DNA of 64,000 nucleotides from Ruania rhizosphaerae (GTDB taxonomy: Bacteria; Actinomycetota; Actinomycetes; Actinomycetales; Beutenbergiaceae). A model generated the notes under the pieces. The model was not told the DNA's origin, searched no databases, and worked only from the letters and a program-made list of their open reading frames with translations. Shown here piece after piece: positions 53,289 through 61,701 of the stretch. The translations under genes were made by a program, and so were the position numbers. Every line of letters starts with the position of its first letter. Position 1 is the stretch's first letter. The stretch lies in assembly GCF_009805705.1 (NCBI RefSeq), contig NZ_VSMB01000009.1, positions 62,001 to 126,000 on the forward strand, in the 5' to 3' direction.

Positions 53289-54320
53289 ATGGGCGTACGA
53301 AGCTCCTTCTGGCTGTTCGTCATCAAACGGTTAGGCATCTCGGTCTTCCTCCTGTGGGGAGTGGCCACGATCATGTTCCTCGCCGCCCGGTTGGTCCCGG
53401 GTGACGTCATTTCGGTGATGCTCGGAGAGGAAGCAGCCGCCGATCCGGTGGCACGTCAGGCAATGATCGAACGGTTCGGTCTAGACCGGCCCGTGCCCGA
53501 GCAGTACTACCTGCATATGACCAACCTCGTGCAGGGTGACTTCGGAATCTCGATGCGTACCCGCGGGCCAGTAGCGGACGAGCTCGCACGAGCGGTCCCG
53601 GCCTCCTTGGAGCTGGGAATCCTCGCTGGACTCATCTCGGCGATCCTCGGCATATTCCTCGGTACGCTCTCGGCACTGCAGCGCGGCAAGCTGGCCGATC
53701 AGCTCATCCGCGTTGTGACGGTCACAGGCATTTCCGTTCCGCTGTTCTGGCTCGCACTCGTCGCGCTCTACGTGTTCAGTTTCAAACTGCAGATGTTCCC
53801 TGGAATCGGCAGGCTCTCCCCGGGGGTGGCCCCGCCGCCGACGGCCACCGGAATGTACACGATCGATGCGCTCCTCGCCGGGCAGTTGGGGACGTTCGCT
53901 GACGCCTTCATGCACCTGCTCATCCCTGGAGCCGTACTTGCGGTGTTTACGATGACGCTCATTACCCGCTTCACCCGGTCCGCCGTTCTCGAAGTGCTGA
54001 ATGAGGACTACGTCCGCACCGCGCGTGCGAAAGGTCTGACGTCGGTGCGGATCCTCTTCGCCCACGTGCTCCGGGCGGCGTTCGTCCCCATCGTCACCGT
54101 GATCGGCATCATGTTCGGTGCCGTGTTGGCAGGTGCCGTGCTGGTGGAGGAGATCTTCAACTTCCCAGGAATCGGGCAGATGATGTTCCGTAGCGCCGTA
54201 TTCTTGGATATGCCAGGAATGATCGGTATTGGCCTTGTCGTAGCTGTGATCTATGTCGGGATCAGTTTCGTGACAGACATTCTCTACGGCGTGATCGACC
54301 CGCGTATCCGAGTGAGCTAG
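53289..54320 (+). CDS. ABC transporter permease, DppB-like
   Basis: 343 residues from ATG 53289. Six helices; the DppB N-terminal pattern (LGISVFLLWGVATIMFLAARL) and the EAA-type loop LNEDYVRTARAKGLTSVRIL are present. Forms the channel with the next permease. The gap of 93 bases after the binding-protein gene is the longest within the transporter operon. Confidence 0.94.
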   Translation: MGVRSSFWLFVIKRLGISVFLLWGVATIMFLAARLVPGDVISVMLGEEAAADPVARQAMIERFGLDRPVPEQYYLHMTNLVQGDFGISMRTRGPVADELARAVPASLELGILAGLISAILGIFLGTLSALQRGKLADQLIRVVTVTGISVPLFWLALVALYVFSFKLQMFPGIGRLSPGVAPPPTATGMYTIDALLAGQLGTFADAFMHLLIPGAVLAVFTMTLITRFTRSAVLEVLNEDYVRTARAKGLTSVRILFAHVLRAAFVPIVTVIGIMFGAVLAGAVLVEEIFNFPGIGQMMFRSAVFLDMPGMIGIGLVVAVIYVGISFVTDILYGVIDPRIRVS

Positions 54321-54324
54321 AACG

Positions 54325-55281
54325 GTGGCAGAAATGAGTGTTCCTTTGTTGTCGCGCCTGTCCAGAGAGGGCCGTGCGCCCGCCGTGGGCAGTGAGCCGA
54401 CGCTGCCATCCGCCGAAGACCTTCGGGCACACCTCGACAAGCAGGTGCGCATCGCAGGACGCGGCTTCTGGAAGCAGCCTCTCGCGGTCGCGGGTGTCAT
54501 CATCCTCGGCCTGTGGTTGGTCGCCGGTGTCTTTGCACCGTGGATCGCTCCCTACGACCCGCTCGCACAAGACGCTGCGAGATTCCTCCCGCCCGGCGGC
54601 GACCATCTCATGGGCACCGACTCCCTCGGACGCGACGTGCTCAGCCGCATCATTCACGGTGTCCGGATCACCGTGCCCTATGCCGTGATCATCGTGGCCG
54701 TCTCGACCGCCATCGCCCTGGTGGTCGGCTCGATCGCGGCCTATGCCGGGGGGTGGGTGGACGAGGTCCTCATGCGGATCACTGACATCTTCCTCGCGCT
54801 GCCCTCGATCGTGTTGGCGATGATCGTGGCGGCCGCGATCGGGCCGGGACTGGAGAACGCCGTCATCGCGATCATCATCGTGGCCTGGCCTCCGATGACG
54901 CGCATCGTGAGGAGCCTCGTGCTCTCCATCCGTTCGCGCGACTACGTGACGGCCTCACGGCTGCTGGGAGCAAGCTCGTCGCGGACGCTTGTCGTCGACT
55001 TCGGCCCGAACCTCATCGGTTCCGTCGTGGTGGTGGCGATGATTGAGATCAGTCAGCGGATCCTGCTGCTCGCAGCTCTGAGTTTCCTGGGGCTTGGTGC
55101 ACAGGAACCCACACCTGAGTGGGGGCGGATGGTGTCCGACGGCGCGGCCATCCTCGACCGCTGGTGGGTCGCCACGTTCCCTGGGCTGGCAATCCTGACA
55201 GTGGTGCTCGCCTTCAACCTGATCGGCGACACGTTGCGCGACACAGTTGACCCCCAGGTCTCGAAGCAGGTGAAGGAGTGA
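54325..55281 (+). CDS. ABC transporter permease, DppC-like
   Basis: 318 residues from GTG 54325 (ATG 54334 also possible). The family markers DPLAQDAARFLPPGGDHLMG and HLMGTDSLGRDVLSRIIHG are present, then five or six helices with a SRDYVTASRLLGASSSRTL loop. It completes the membrane channel and overlaps the next ATPase gene by 4 bases. Confidence 0.94.
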   Translation: MAEMSVPLLSRLSREGRAPAVGSEPTLPSAEDLRAHLDKQVRIAGRGFWKQPLAVAGVIILGLWLVAGVFAPWIAPYDPLAQDAARFLPPGGDHLMGTDSLGRDVLSRIIHGVRITVPYAVIIVAVSTAIALVVGSIAAYAGGWVDEVLMRITDIFLALPSIVLAMIVAAAIGPGLENAVIAIIIVAWPPMTRIVRSLVLSIRSRDYVTASRLLGASSSRTLVVDFGPNLIGSVVVVAMIEISQRILLLAALSFLGLGAQEPTPEWGRMVSDGAAILDRWWVATFPGLAILTVVLAFNLIGDTLRDTVDPQVSKQVKE

Positions 55282-56288
55282 CCGTGGACAACCTCCTCGA
55301 AGTCAAGGATCTCAAGATCTGGGTGGCCGGAGCCGCAAGGCCCATCCTGGTCGTCGATGGCGTCGATCTGCAGGTGCGTGCTGGCTCAGTGCTCGGCATC
55401 GCTGGTGAGAGCGGCAGCGGGAAGTCGATCTCAGCACAGTCCCTGATAGGGATCCTCGGCGAGAAGTTCGTCTACGAAGGCGAGATTCGGCTGGAGGGAA
55501 GGCTCATCGGTGACGGAGGTGAGCCGTTCGCGGCGATCCGCGGCCGCGAGATCAGCATGATCTTCCAGGACCCGCTGAACTCGCTCCACCCGCAGATCCA
55601 GATCGGTAAGCAGCTCACCGAGCACGCCGGCCGATCCGGCCAGGACAGCCGGAAGGCGGACAAACGGGCCCGCGAGCTGCTGCGGGAGGTGCGTATCCCT
55701 GATCCCGACTGGGCGATGAAAGCCTATCCTCACCAGTTCTCCGGTGGTATGCGCCAGCGTATTGCCATCGCAATGGCGCTCGTGGGGGATCCGAAGGTGC
55801 TGATCGCCGACGAACCCACCACGGCTCTCGATGTCACGGTGCAGGCCGGTGTGCTTCGCTTGATCAAGCGGCTGTGCGTCGAGCGTGACCTCGGCGTCAT
55901 GATCATCACCCACGACCTCGGCGTGATGAATGCGATGGCGGACGACCTGACCGTCATGTACGCCGGCCGGGTGGTCGAGAGCGGGCCGGCCACGCAGGTG
56001 CTGCAGTCGCCGCGCCACCCCTACACCGAGCAGCTCGTCGGCTCCCTTCCCGCCGGGCCAGCACGCGACGGTGGGAGGGCCCGGAACATGCGGGCCATCG
56101 CCGGCGAGCCTGCCACGCCGCGCAACCGACCCGCCGGGTGCGCATTCCACCCGCGCTGCCCGTGGGCCGAGGACCGGTGCGCGGTGACCGTTCCACCGGT
56201 CGAGTACCGAGGCGAGGGCAGGCGAAGCGCCTGCCTGGTGGATCCCTTCTTCTCCGTGGACGATGTGAGAAAGGCGGCTGCACGATGA
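55278..56288 (+). CDS. ABC transporter ATP-binding protein, DppD-like
   Basis: 336 residues from GTG 55278 (GTGA overlap). Walker A GESGSGKS, signature FSGGMRQRIAIAMAL and Walker B VLIADEPTTALD are present. The C-terminal oligopeptide-transporter extension has CAFHPRCPWAEDRC with conserved cysteines, typical of iron-sulfur-type DppD. Works with the DppF-like partner immediately downstream (ATGA overlap). Confidence 0.95.
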   Translation: MTVDNLLEVKDLKIWVAGAARPILVVDGVDLQVRAGSVLGIAGESGSGKSISAQSLIGILGEKFVYEGEIRLEGRLIGDGGEPFAAIRGREISMIFQDPLNSLHPQIQIGKQLTEHAGRSGQDSRKADKRARELLREVRIPDPDWAMKAYPHQFSGGMRQRIAIAMALVGDPKVLIADEPTTALDVTVQAGVLRLIKRLCVERDLGVMIITHDLGVMNAMADDLTVMYAGRVVESGPATQVLQSPRHPYTEQLVGSLPAGPARDGGRARNMRAIAGEPATPRNRPAGCAFHPRCPWAEDRCAVTVPPVEYRGEGRRSACLVDPFFSVDDVRKAAAR

Positions 56289-57301
56289 ACAGTGACAGCA
56301 TGGCGTTGGTCGTCAATGACCTCGAGGTCGAGTACCGGACGAAGGGACGAGCCCGCGTGCGTGCGGTCGCCGGCGTCTCGTTGCAGGTCGGTCGAGGAGA
56401 GATCGTCGGGCTCGTCGGAGAGTCCGGGTGCGGCAAGTCGACGGTCGCGAAGGCGGTGGTCGGCATCGAGCGTCCCGCGGCAGGCGAGGTGCTCTACCGA
56501 GGTGCGCGCGTGACCCCCATCTCCCGCATCGGGAAGCGGCCCAAGAACCAGCGGAACTTGCAAATGGTGTTCCAGGAGCCGGCATCCTCGCTGAACCCGC
56601 GCCGTTCGATCGGATCGCAGGTGGCGGATGCACTGAAGTTCGCCACCGATCTGCCGCAGGCCAAGCACGAGGAACGAGTTCGCGAGCTCCTCGACATGGT
56701 GGGACTGCCCAAGAACGCCCACCGTGCCTATCCGCACCAGTTCAGCGGTGGTCAGAAGCAGCGCGCGTGCATCGCGCGCGCCTTGGCCGCAGATCCCGAG
56801 GTGCTGGTGGCCGACGAAGCCATCTCCTCCCTCGACGCCTCCGCGCAGGCACAGATCGCGGACCTGCTCGTGGGCCTGGTCAAGAAGCTCGACATCGGCC
56901 TGCTGTTCATCTCCCACGACCTCGCCGTGATCGGTGAGATCTGTGACCGGATCGCGGTGATGTACCTGGGCAAGATCGTCGAGCTGGGACGGCCCGAGCA
57001 GATCTGGTTCGAACCCCGCCACCCGTACGCGCGCGCCCTGATGCGCTCGGTACCGCGGATCGGTCGGGACAGCTTCCCCGAGTCGCTCGAGGGAGAGGTT
57101 CCCGACCCGGCGAACCCGCCCTCCGGGTGCAGGTTCAACACCCGCTGCCCGTTCGTGATGGACAAGTGCCGCGTGCAGGAGCCCGCGCTCATCGATGTCG
57201 AGCAGGAGGACGGCGGAACTGTCGCCTGCTGGTTGCAGGAACCGGGCGCCGTCGTGGATCTGGACACCCTGGCCACCGAACGAGAAGTGGCATCGGCCTG
57301 A
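56285..57301 (+). CDS. ABC transporter ATP-binding protein, DppF-like
   Basis: 338 residues from ATG 56285 (ATGA overlap). Walker A GESGCGKS, signature FSGGQKQRACIARAL and Walker B VLVADEAISSLD are present. The usual PTSALD is replaced by AISSLD, as in many DppF. The C-terminus has CRFNTRCPFVMDKC. It provides the second nucleotide site of the importer. A 67-base gap separates it from the catabolic genes. Confidence 0.95.
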   Translation: MNSDSMALVVNDLEVEYRTKGRARVRAVAGVSLQVGRGEIVGLVGESGCGKSTVAKAVVGIERPAAGEVLYRGARVTPISRIGKRPKNQRNLQMVFQEPASSLNPRRSIGSQVADALKFATDLPQAKHEERVRELLDMVGLPKNAHRAYPHQFSGGQKQRACIARALAADPEVLVADEAISSLDASAQAQIADLLVGLVKKLDIGLLFISHDLAVIGEICDRIAVMYLGKIVELGRPEQIWFEPRHPYARALMRSVPRIGRDSFPESLEGEVPDPANPPSGCRFNTRCPFVMDKCRVQEPALIDVEQEDGGTVACWLQEPGAVVDLDTLATEREVASA

Positions 57302-57368
57302 GGGTGCGGGGAGCGCACACCGTTGCCACACGCCGGCCAGCACGTCAACGAACCTGATGAGGAACGCA

Positions 57369-58385
57369 ATGCAACGACAGCAACAGCAGGTGATCCTGGG
57401 GAGTTCGGGGCTGTCTGCCACGAGGCTGGGACTTGGCGGCGGACCGCTGGGGAACATGTTCGCCCCGATTGGCGAGGATGACGCGCGGGCAGCTTTGGAG
57501 CGCGCGTGGGACCTAGGCGTCCGGTTGTACGACACGTCGCCGTTCTACGGGTACGGGACCTCGGAGCGACGCTTCGGTCGGATGCTGGCAGACAAGCCGC
57601 GGGAGGAGTTCGTGCTGTCCACCAAGGTGGGCAAGATGCTGCGAGCCGATGTCGAGCCCAAGGCCGAACAGTTCGTCGACGGCGAGCCGTTCTTCCGGGA
57701 CGTACCGGCCCTGAATGTGGAGTATGACTACTCCGGCGATGGTGTTCGCCGCTCGATCGAACAGAGCCTGGAGCGGCTCGGACTCGATCGGATCGACCAC
57801 GTCAACGTGCATGACCCGGACGACTTCTTCGAGGAAGCGATCAACGGCGCCATCCCGGCGCTGGTGCAGCTGCGCTCCGAGGGAGTGATCGGAAGCGTCG
57901 GGATCGGGATCAACCAGGCCGATCTGCTCGAGCGGTTCGTGCGCGAGGCTGATCTGGATCTGGTGCTGCTCGCGGGCAGGTACTCGTTGCTCGACCAGGC
58001 GGCGCTGTCGACCACGCTGTTCGAGGCGACCCAGCAGACCAACACCGCGATCATGCTCGGTGGCGTGTACAACAGCGGACTCCTCGTGCGGCCCGAGGTC
58101 GGTGCGCGCTTCAACTACGAAGCGGCACCGACGCCGCTGATCGACCGTGCGCAGGCGCTCGCCGCCATCTGCGACCGGCACGATGTGCCGCTGATGGCGG
58201 CGGCGATCCAGTTCCCGCTCGCGCACCCCGCGATCACCGCCGTGCTGACCGGGGTACGGGCGGCCGTCGAGATCGAGGAGAACGTCCGGATGCTCAACCA
58301 CCACATCCCGGCACAGCTGTGGGCCGATATCCGCGCCTCGGGGCTCGTGCACGAGGAGGCCGTGCTGCCGGACGAGGCAGCCTGA
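57369..58385 (+). CDS. Aldo/keto reductase, aldose/fucose dehydrogenase-like
   Basis: 338 residues from ATG 57369 with GAGGAAC upstream. The AKR signatures are LGLGGGPLGNMF, YDTSPFYGYGTSERRFG (catalytic Asp and Tyr) and LSTKVGKML (catalytic Lys). The architecture resembles D-threo-aldose/L-fucose 1-dehydrogenases, which oxidise the free sugar to a lactone with NAD(P). Such an enzyme would start oxidative use of an imported sugar. The exact substrate is inferred only by family. Confidence 0.85.
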   Translation: MQRQQQQVILGSSGLSATRLGLGGGPLGNMFAPIGEDDARAALERAWDLGVRLYDTSPFYGYGTSERRFGRMLADKPREEFVLSTKVGKMLRADVEPKAEQFVDGEPFFRDVPALNVEYDYSGDGVRRSIEQSLERLGLDRIDHVNVHDPDDFFEEAINGAIPALVQLRSEGVIGSVGIGINQADLLERFVREADLDLVLLAGRYSLLDQAALSTTLFEATQQTNTAIMLGGVYNSGLLVRPEVGARFNYEAAPTPLIDRAQALAAICDRHDVPLMAAAIQFPLAHPAITAVLTGVRAAVEIEENVRMLNHHIPAQLWADIRASGLVHEEAVLPDEAA

Positions 58386-58388
58386 TCG

Positions 58389-59801
58389 ATGGCCCCTTCA
58401 GGCTCCGATCCAGTACCGATCCCGATGGTTCAGGCCCCCGTGCGGCGATCCCAGCCGGAGCGGCGTCCTCGCCGAATGCTGGAGCTCGACGAGCGCCTGA
58501 TCGTCATCGACGACGACCCCACCGGAAGCCAGGCCGTCCACGGAGTGCAGGTGGTCGGCCGGTTCGACGAACCAACCATCACCGCTGCCCTGACGGCGTC
58601 GCAGACGGTCTTCCTGCTGAGCAACGCCCGCGCCCTTCCTGAGCACGCCGCGGTGGCACGGCTGGCGCAGATCGCCAGCACGGTCCGTCAGGTCTGCCAC
58701 GCGCTGGGTCTACAGGCGCGCTTCGCCAGCAGGTCGGACTCGACGCTGCGTGGGCACTTCCCCGCGGACGTGCGCGCGATCGCTGGAGCGGGCCCCTTGC
58801 CCACCGTGCTGCTGGTGCCGTGCTTCGTAGACGGCGGGCGCTGGACGTTCGACGACGTGCACTGGGTGCGTGAGGGGCAGAGCCTGGTCCCCGTCGGGCA
58901 GACCCCCTATGCGCGCGATGACTCCTTCGGATTCCACTCCTCCCGGCTGCCGGAGTGGGTGGCGGAGAAGTCAGGTGGTCAGATCCTCGCCGAGGACGTG
59001 ATCTCACTCCCGCTGCAGCAGGTGCGCACGGGCGGACCGGAGGCGCTCGCGACGATGCTGGCGGGTGCTGCCGGATCGGTGGTGGTGGCCAACGCCGTCG
59101 ACGATGGCGATCTGGAAGTGATCGCGGACGCCGTGCGGATCGTGGAACGGGAGGGCCAGGAGGTGCTCTACCGCACGGGAGCCTCGTTCGTCCGCGCACG
59201 CGCCGGGATTTCCCGGCGTGAACCGGTCACTGTGGCAGACCTCGGCCTCACGCGTCGTGGCCGGGGTGGTCTGGTGGTGTGCGGTTCGCACGTGCCGCTC
59301 TCGACGGCGCAGCTCACCACGTTGCTCCAGCGTGAGGACTGCGTAGGGATCGAGTTGGACGTTCCGGAGGTGGTTGCGCGTGGTGAGCGGGCGGCGGTTG
59401 CCCAGCGTGAGGCCGCGGGCCGGATCGTCGCTGCGGTGCGGGCCGGCCGCCACGCCGTGGTCTACACCAGCCGGGAGGTGGTGCCGCCCGCGCCGGGACA
59501 GGGGGCACTCGAACTCGGCGAGATTGTCTCGGGCGCACTTGTGGAGCTCGTGCGTCGCGTACGGAGCGAGCCGGACTTCCTGGTCACCAAGGGCGGAATC
59601 ACCTCCCACGAGGTGGCGACCCGTGCCTTGGAACTCGAGCGCGGCACCGTGCTCGGGCAGGTCGTCCCTGGCGTGTCGGCCTGGCGCGTCGACACCGGTG
59701 GTGCGGGCTCCCAGGTGCTCGTGGTGTTCCCCGGGAATGTAGGCGACGAGCGCTCCCTCGCTGACGTCGTCGGAGCTCTCAGCGTGCCGGAACAACACTA
59801 G
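58389..59801 (+). CDS. Four-carbon acid sugar kinase family protein (DUF1537/OtnK-like)
   Basis: 470 residues; start at ATG 58389, 3 bases after the previous stop (an inner ATG 58478 is possible). Hallmarks are DDDPTGSQAVHGV near 38-50, SRSDSTLRGHFP near 117 and TKGGITSHEVATRAL near 400. Family members phosphorylate tetronic acids such as erythronate or threonate. This suggests the sugar acid made from the imported carbohydrate is activated here. Confidence 0.9.
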   Translation: MAPSGSDPVPIPMVQAPVRRSQPERRPRRMLELDERLIVIDDDPTGSQAVHGVQVVGRFDEPTITAALTASQTVFLLSNARALPEHAAVARLAQIASTVRQVCHALGLQARFASRSDSTLRGHFPADVRAIAGAGPLPTVLLVPCFVDGGRWTFDDVHWVREGQSLVPVGQTPYARDDSFGFHSSRLPEWVAEKSGGQILAEDVISLPLQQVRTGGPEALATMLAGAAGSVVVANAVDDGDLEVIADAVRIVEREGQEVLYRTGASFVRARAGISRREPVTVADLGLTRRGRGGLVVCGSHVPLSTAQLTTLLQREDCVGIELDVPEVVARGERAAVAQREAAGRIVAAVRAGRHAVVYTSREVVPPAPGQGALELGEIVSGALVELVRRVRSEPDFLVTKGGITSHEVATRALELERGTVLGQVVPGVSAWRVDTGGAGSQVLVVFPGNVGDERSLADVVGALSVPEQH

Positions 59802-59931
59802 CGTGAGCAGATGCTCACTGGTAGAGTATTTGCTACAAGGGTGATGGATCCGGTTCTCCGGCCAGTCCGGATGAGCGCGATGTCGCACAGTTCGTCACCA
59901 CCACGACCGACACGGAGAGGTGTCTGCACAC

Positions 59932-60357
59932 GTGAACAAGGTCCTTCGGATGAGCACGGTGAGCAACGAGCTCGCGAACGAGTTGATGGACGTGGCAAGC
60001 GCACGCGGTGAAGAGCTCGGGGGTCGATTCTCGATCGCCCTGGTGGATGTCGCCGGAACCCTGAAGAACTTCCGGCGCTTGGACTCCTGCCCCCTCGTCG
60101 GCGTGCAGGTCGCGCAGGACAAGGCCTACACCGCTGTGCTGAAGGGAATTCCTACGCATGAGTGGTACGAGGGCATCAAGGACAACCCCTCGCACCTGTA
60201 TGGCGTCCCGTCGGCGGTCGAACGCGTGACGATCTTCGGGGGCGGATTCCCGATCCACGTCGAAGGCGAGCTCATCGGCGGGCTGGGAGCGAGCGGCGGG
60301 ACGTACCTCGAGGACATGGACGTCGTGCAGTCGGCGATCAGCGCCGTCATCGGCTGA
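59932..60357 (+). CDS. GlcG/HbpS-like small protein
   Basis: About 141 residues; start GTG 59932 is tentative (59920 and 59950 are alternatives). The fold pattern FSIALVDVAGTLKNFRRLD, VAQDKAYTAV and IFGGGFPIHVEGELIGGLGASGG is that of the GlcG/HbpS family. Members are linked to glycolate use or haem sensing and often to sugar catabolic operons. The role here is unknown. Confidence 0.8.
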   Translation: MNKVLRMSTVSNELANELMDVASARGEELGGRFSIALVDVAGTLKNFRRLDSCPLVGVQVAQDKAYTAVLKGIPTHEWYEGIKDNPSHLYGVPSAVERVTIFGGGFPIHVEGELIGGLGASGGTYLEDMDVVQSAISAVIG

Positions 60358-60400
60358 CCGGACACGAGACCGACGGAAGCGACGAACGGAGAGCACGACC

Positions 60401-60889
60401 ATGAAGCGACGCGGAGTCATCCACGACAAGTTGTCCTACGCCCTCGCCACGATGGGCCACGACGATCTGCTGATCGTCACCGACGCCGGCATGCCCTTCA
60501 AGCGTGACGACGAGCGAACCATCGATCTCGCGCTGGCCCCGGACGTACCCGACATCTTCACGGTGCTGCGGGCGATCCGTCAGGACCTGTGGGTCGAGAA
60601 GTTCGCCTTCATCGCCGAGGGGCGCAACCCCAACGTGGTCAACGGGGTGAGTGAGATCTTCCCCGATGCCGAGAGCACCACGATGCCGAACGACTGGTTC
60701 CACCACGCCGTCGACAACACCGCCAAGTGGGTCGTGCGCTCCGGTGCGTGGACCCCGTGGGGCAACGTCGCATTGTGGTCCGGGATCCCGGTGGCCGAGT
60801 GGATGTCCTCCACCGGTGCCGAGCCCCCGCAGGAGTGGGACGAGCGGCTGCGGCTGAACCGGGAGCACGGCAACGACGGAGTCCGGTGA
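60401..60889 (+). CDS. RbsD/FucU-type sugar mutarotase
   Basis: 162 residues. RGVIHDKLSYALATMGHDDLLIVTDAGMP matches the RbsD/FucU N-terminus, with the conserved His in the IHDKL region. Mutarotases convert pyranose and furanose or alpha/beta forms so that kinases or dehydrogenases get the right anomer. Its place next to a kinase and dehydrogenases supports a sugar route. Confidence 0.9.
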   Translation: MKRRGVIHDKLSYALATMGHDDLLIVTDAGMPFKRDDERTIDLALAPDVPDIFTVLRAIRQDLWVEKFAFIAEGRNPNVVNGVSEIFPDAESTTMPNDWFHHAVDNTAKWVVRSGAWTPWGNVALWSGIPVAEWMSSTGAEPPQEWDERLRLNREHGNDGVR

Positions 60890-60922
60890 TCGAGAGACCG
60901 GCAACGAGGGAGAGGACGAACG

Positions 60923-61648
60923 ATGGCTCAGTTCGCAACGGATTTCAGTGAGTACGAGACGGGGCGCGCGCCGCACGACTGGGTGAACGCCTGGGTGCCG
61001 GCCGAACAGCGCTTCGAGGTGGCGGAGGTCGAGGGCGCACTGGGCGGCAAGGCACTCCAGCACGAGATCGAGGTGCACAACCGCCGCGCCTGGCGATGGA
61101 CCGCAGTTCCCGGCAGTGACGAGGTCGAGGTGCTCGCCCGGTTGCGTTCCAGCAGCGCCGACTCCCGGTTCGGGATCCTGTGCCGCGCCGACGGCGCACA
61201 GCAGCGGGACACCGAAGAGGGCGTATCCCTCGAGCTCTTCTGCGGGCATCTGCGGGACGAGGCGCCGTTCGAGGCTCCGCGCCAAGAGATGCGTCAGACC
61301 GTGTTCTTCGGCACCTATGACCCCGCCCAGGAGGCGCAGCGCGGTCCCGCACGCCCTCACGGCATCGGGCGTCCCCGTGTGGAGGAGTACTACCCCTGGC
61401 AGGCGGGGGAGTGGAACTGGATGCGGCTCCAGGCGCGCAACGAGGGCGGCTTCATCGCCGTCCGGTTCACGGTGTGGTCCGACGGTACGCCGGAGCCGCA
61501 ACAGTGGCGGCACGACATCATCCGGACCGAGCCCGATCATGTCGGTCGCCAGGGCTGGGTAGGAATCACCGGTCAACGGACCGAGGGCGTACGCGAGTAC
61601 GACTACTTCGCGGTCGGGACCGACGGGGACCGGGCACCCGCCCCCTGA
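60923..61648 (+). CDS. Concanavalin/LamG-fold-like protein of unknown function
   Basis: 241 residues with GGGAGAGG before ATG 60923. Beta-strand-rich, with patterns such as EVEVLARLRSSSADSRFGILCRA and WMRLQARNEGGFIAVRFTVWSDG reminiscent of jelly-roll carbohydrate-binding proteins (DUF1080/LamG type). No signal peptide, so it would act in the cytoplasm. It may bind or hydrolyse the imported sugar; this is inference from fold and context. Confidence 0.65.
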   Translation: MAQFATDFSEYETGRAPHDWVNAWVPAEQRFEVAEVEGALGGKALQHEIEVHNRRAWRWTAVPGSDEVEVLARLRSSSADSRFGILCRADGAQQRDTEEGVSLELFCGHLRDEAPFEAPRQEMRQTVFFGTYDPAQEAQRGPARPHGIGRPRVEEYYPWQAGEWNWMRLQARNEGGFIAVRFTVWSDGTPEPQQWRHDIIRTEPDHVGRQGWVGITGQRTEGVREYDYFAVGTDGDRAPAP

Positions 61649-61701
61649 ACCACTGGCCTTCGGCGCATCCACGAGACGAGTACACGCAAGGAGACAAGAC
61701 G

